Assembly: GCF_003852525.1 (NCBI RefSeq)
Contig: NZ_QAJL01000002.1
Coordinates: 730,462 to 794,461 of the forward strand
Source of the DNA: Pedobacter sp. KBW06
Lineage (GTDB): Bacteria > Bacteroidota > Bacteroidia > Sphingobacteriales > Sphingobacteriaceae
Length of the DNA stretch: 64,000 nucleotides
Direction of reading: 5' to 3'
Shown here: in pieces, positions 63,348 through 64,000 of the stretch
Layout of the letters: each line of letters opens with the position of its first letter
Numbering within the stretch: position 1 is the stretch's first letter
Position numbers and translations under genes: made by a program
The notes under the pieces: model-generated
What the model saw: only the letters and a program-made list of their open reading frames with translations
What the model was told of the DNA's origin: nothing
Database searches by the model: none

Positions 63348-64000
63348 CTATTTTGCCAATGTTTTTTCCAATAAAGCTTTGAGCTCCGGACTGGAGGGCC
63401 TTGGCGAATCAACCGTCACGATTTTACCTTGTCTGTCGAAGACCATAAAGCGTGGAATTCCGGTGATCTTATAATACTGGGCAAGGTCTCCCCAGCCTGA
63501 GGCAAATAACTGAGTGCCACCCAAATGATCATCGGCGATCATCTTAAGCCATTTATCCTTGTCTTTAGCTTCATCTACAGAGATGCTGACGATAGCAACA
63601 TCAGTGCCTTTCATCTCTTCTTCCAGCTTTTTCAAATGAGGGATTTCTGCTTTACATGGCCCACACCAGGTTGCCCAGACATCTACCAAAACAACTTTGC
63701 CTTTTAAATCATCCATCGTCACCGTTTTACCGGTTTTATCAGGATAGGAGAATTTAAAAGCAGCATCGCCAGGCTTCAATAAAGCCAAAGGCGCAAGGAT
63801 ATCCATGTTTCTTTTCTTCTGACTTTTGGTGATCACATACTTACCATAAGTATCAATCAGCTCTTTATAGTCGTTATAACTTCTACAACGTTCTGCCTGA
63901 TCCAGGATCGCATCTCCTTTTAAAGTATCATTCGGCAAATAGGCCAGTGCATTTCTGAGGCCTGCCAGACCTCCCTCAAATTTCACATTGTGCTGTCTTA
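63348..64000 (-). CDS. TlpA-family thiol-disulfide oxidoreductase, N-terminus beyond window edge
   Basis: The C-terminal ~217 residues of an exported TlpA/ResA-like protein. The thioredoxin domain holds VDVWATWCGPCKAEIPHLK with the active-site CGPC, and ends near the cis-Pro in ITGIPRFMVFDRQGKI. Before it is a helical part (about 65 residues). A GTG at 63986 exists but the frame remains open to base 64000 (codons for RQHN before it), so the true start is most likely outside the window. It reduces periplasmic disulfides, for instance in cytochrome c maturation or other exported proteins. Confidence 0.85.
   Translation of the reverse strand, partial: RQHNVKFEGGLAGLRNALAYLPNDTLKGDAILDQAERCRSYNDYKELIDTYGKYVITKSQKKRNMDILAPLALLKPGDAAFKFSYPDKTGKTVTMDDLKGKVVLVDVWATWCGPCKAEIPHLKKLEEEMKGTDVAIVSISVDEAKDKDKWLKMIADDHLGGTQLFASGWGDLAQYYKITGIPRFMVFDRQGKIVTVDSPRPSSPELKALLEKTLAK

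Overview
The window looks like ordinary chromosome from a Bacteroidota species, most likely a Sphingobacteriaceae/Pedobacter-type organism. This rests on type IX secretion/gliding genes (gldK, gldL, gldM, gldN, an SprE/PorW lipoprotein, gldB), start-proximal boxes of the Bacteroidota form TAnnTTTG in front of several genes, little use of Shine-Dalgarno sequences, a long IleS (1131 aa), and an F-type ATPase operon with an a subunit carrying an N-terminal exported extension and no beta/epsilon genes. I see no rRNA, tRNA, CRISPR array, prophage or intact insertion sequence.

Layout. 1-14 kb is an accessory metabolic stretch: an AraC regulator cut by the window edge, a quinone oxidoreductase plus cupin pair, a secreted beta-propeller protein, a GH105 / PQQ-type dehydrogenase / cytochrome c cluster, a thioredoxin-like gene with yggS and a glutamine amidotransferase interrupted by an in-frame TGA, an orphan UbiA-family prenyltransferase, a second PQQ-type dehydrogenase with a fused cytochrome domain, and a Tat-exported phospholipase C. 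14-25 kb is housekeeping: ileS, a DksA-like gene and lspA in one unit, then a SIMPL protein, a small exported membrane protein, serS, rsmI, a PH/SHOCT protein and lnt. 24.7-32 kb holds a second AraC regulator, a VOC protein, nadE, an outer-membrane barrel, gldB, a patatin, comB and gcvT. 32-37 kb is a minus-strand envelope unit (glycosyltransferase, rnhB, a lone ABC permease, GT2, flippase-like protein), followed by ruvC and three envelope or unknown proteins. 41-46.7 kb is the ATP synthase operon (atpZ, an AtpI-like protein, atpB, E, F, H, A, G). 46.8-60.4 kb holds sprE, a class A penicillin-binding protein, uvrC, the gldKLMN operon, a HemD-like protein and a DUF4271 membrane protein. 60.7-64 kb encodes exported thioredoxin-fold proteins around a two-DTG aspartyl protease, the last gene cut by the right edge.

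Genes that act together: GldK/L/M/N form the T9SS motor and ring, and SprE and GldB are accessory gliding/secretion lipoproteins. LspA and Lnt both act in lipoprotein maturation, on which the lipoproteins here depend. The two PQQ-type dehydrogenases, one with a cytochrome gene beside it and one with a cytochrome domain fused, look like periplasmic sugar oxidation routes feeding electrons to c-type cytochromes.

Most unusual signals. Three places hold tandem repeats with an exact 11-bp period (8608-8688, 60597-60662, 58430-58451); the first two also have inverted copies that could form hairpins. Two distant genes (2437-3258 and 60713-61855) share a mosaic upstream region, and gcvT shares the start-proximal part. 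The amidotransferase has a single TGA where a Gly codon is expected. None of these amounts to a demonstrated new system; the 11-bp arrays are the best lead for something undescribed.
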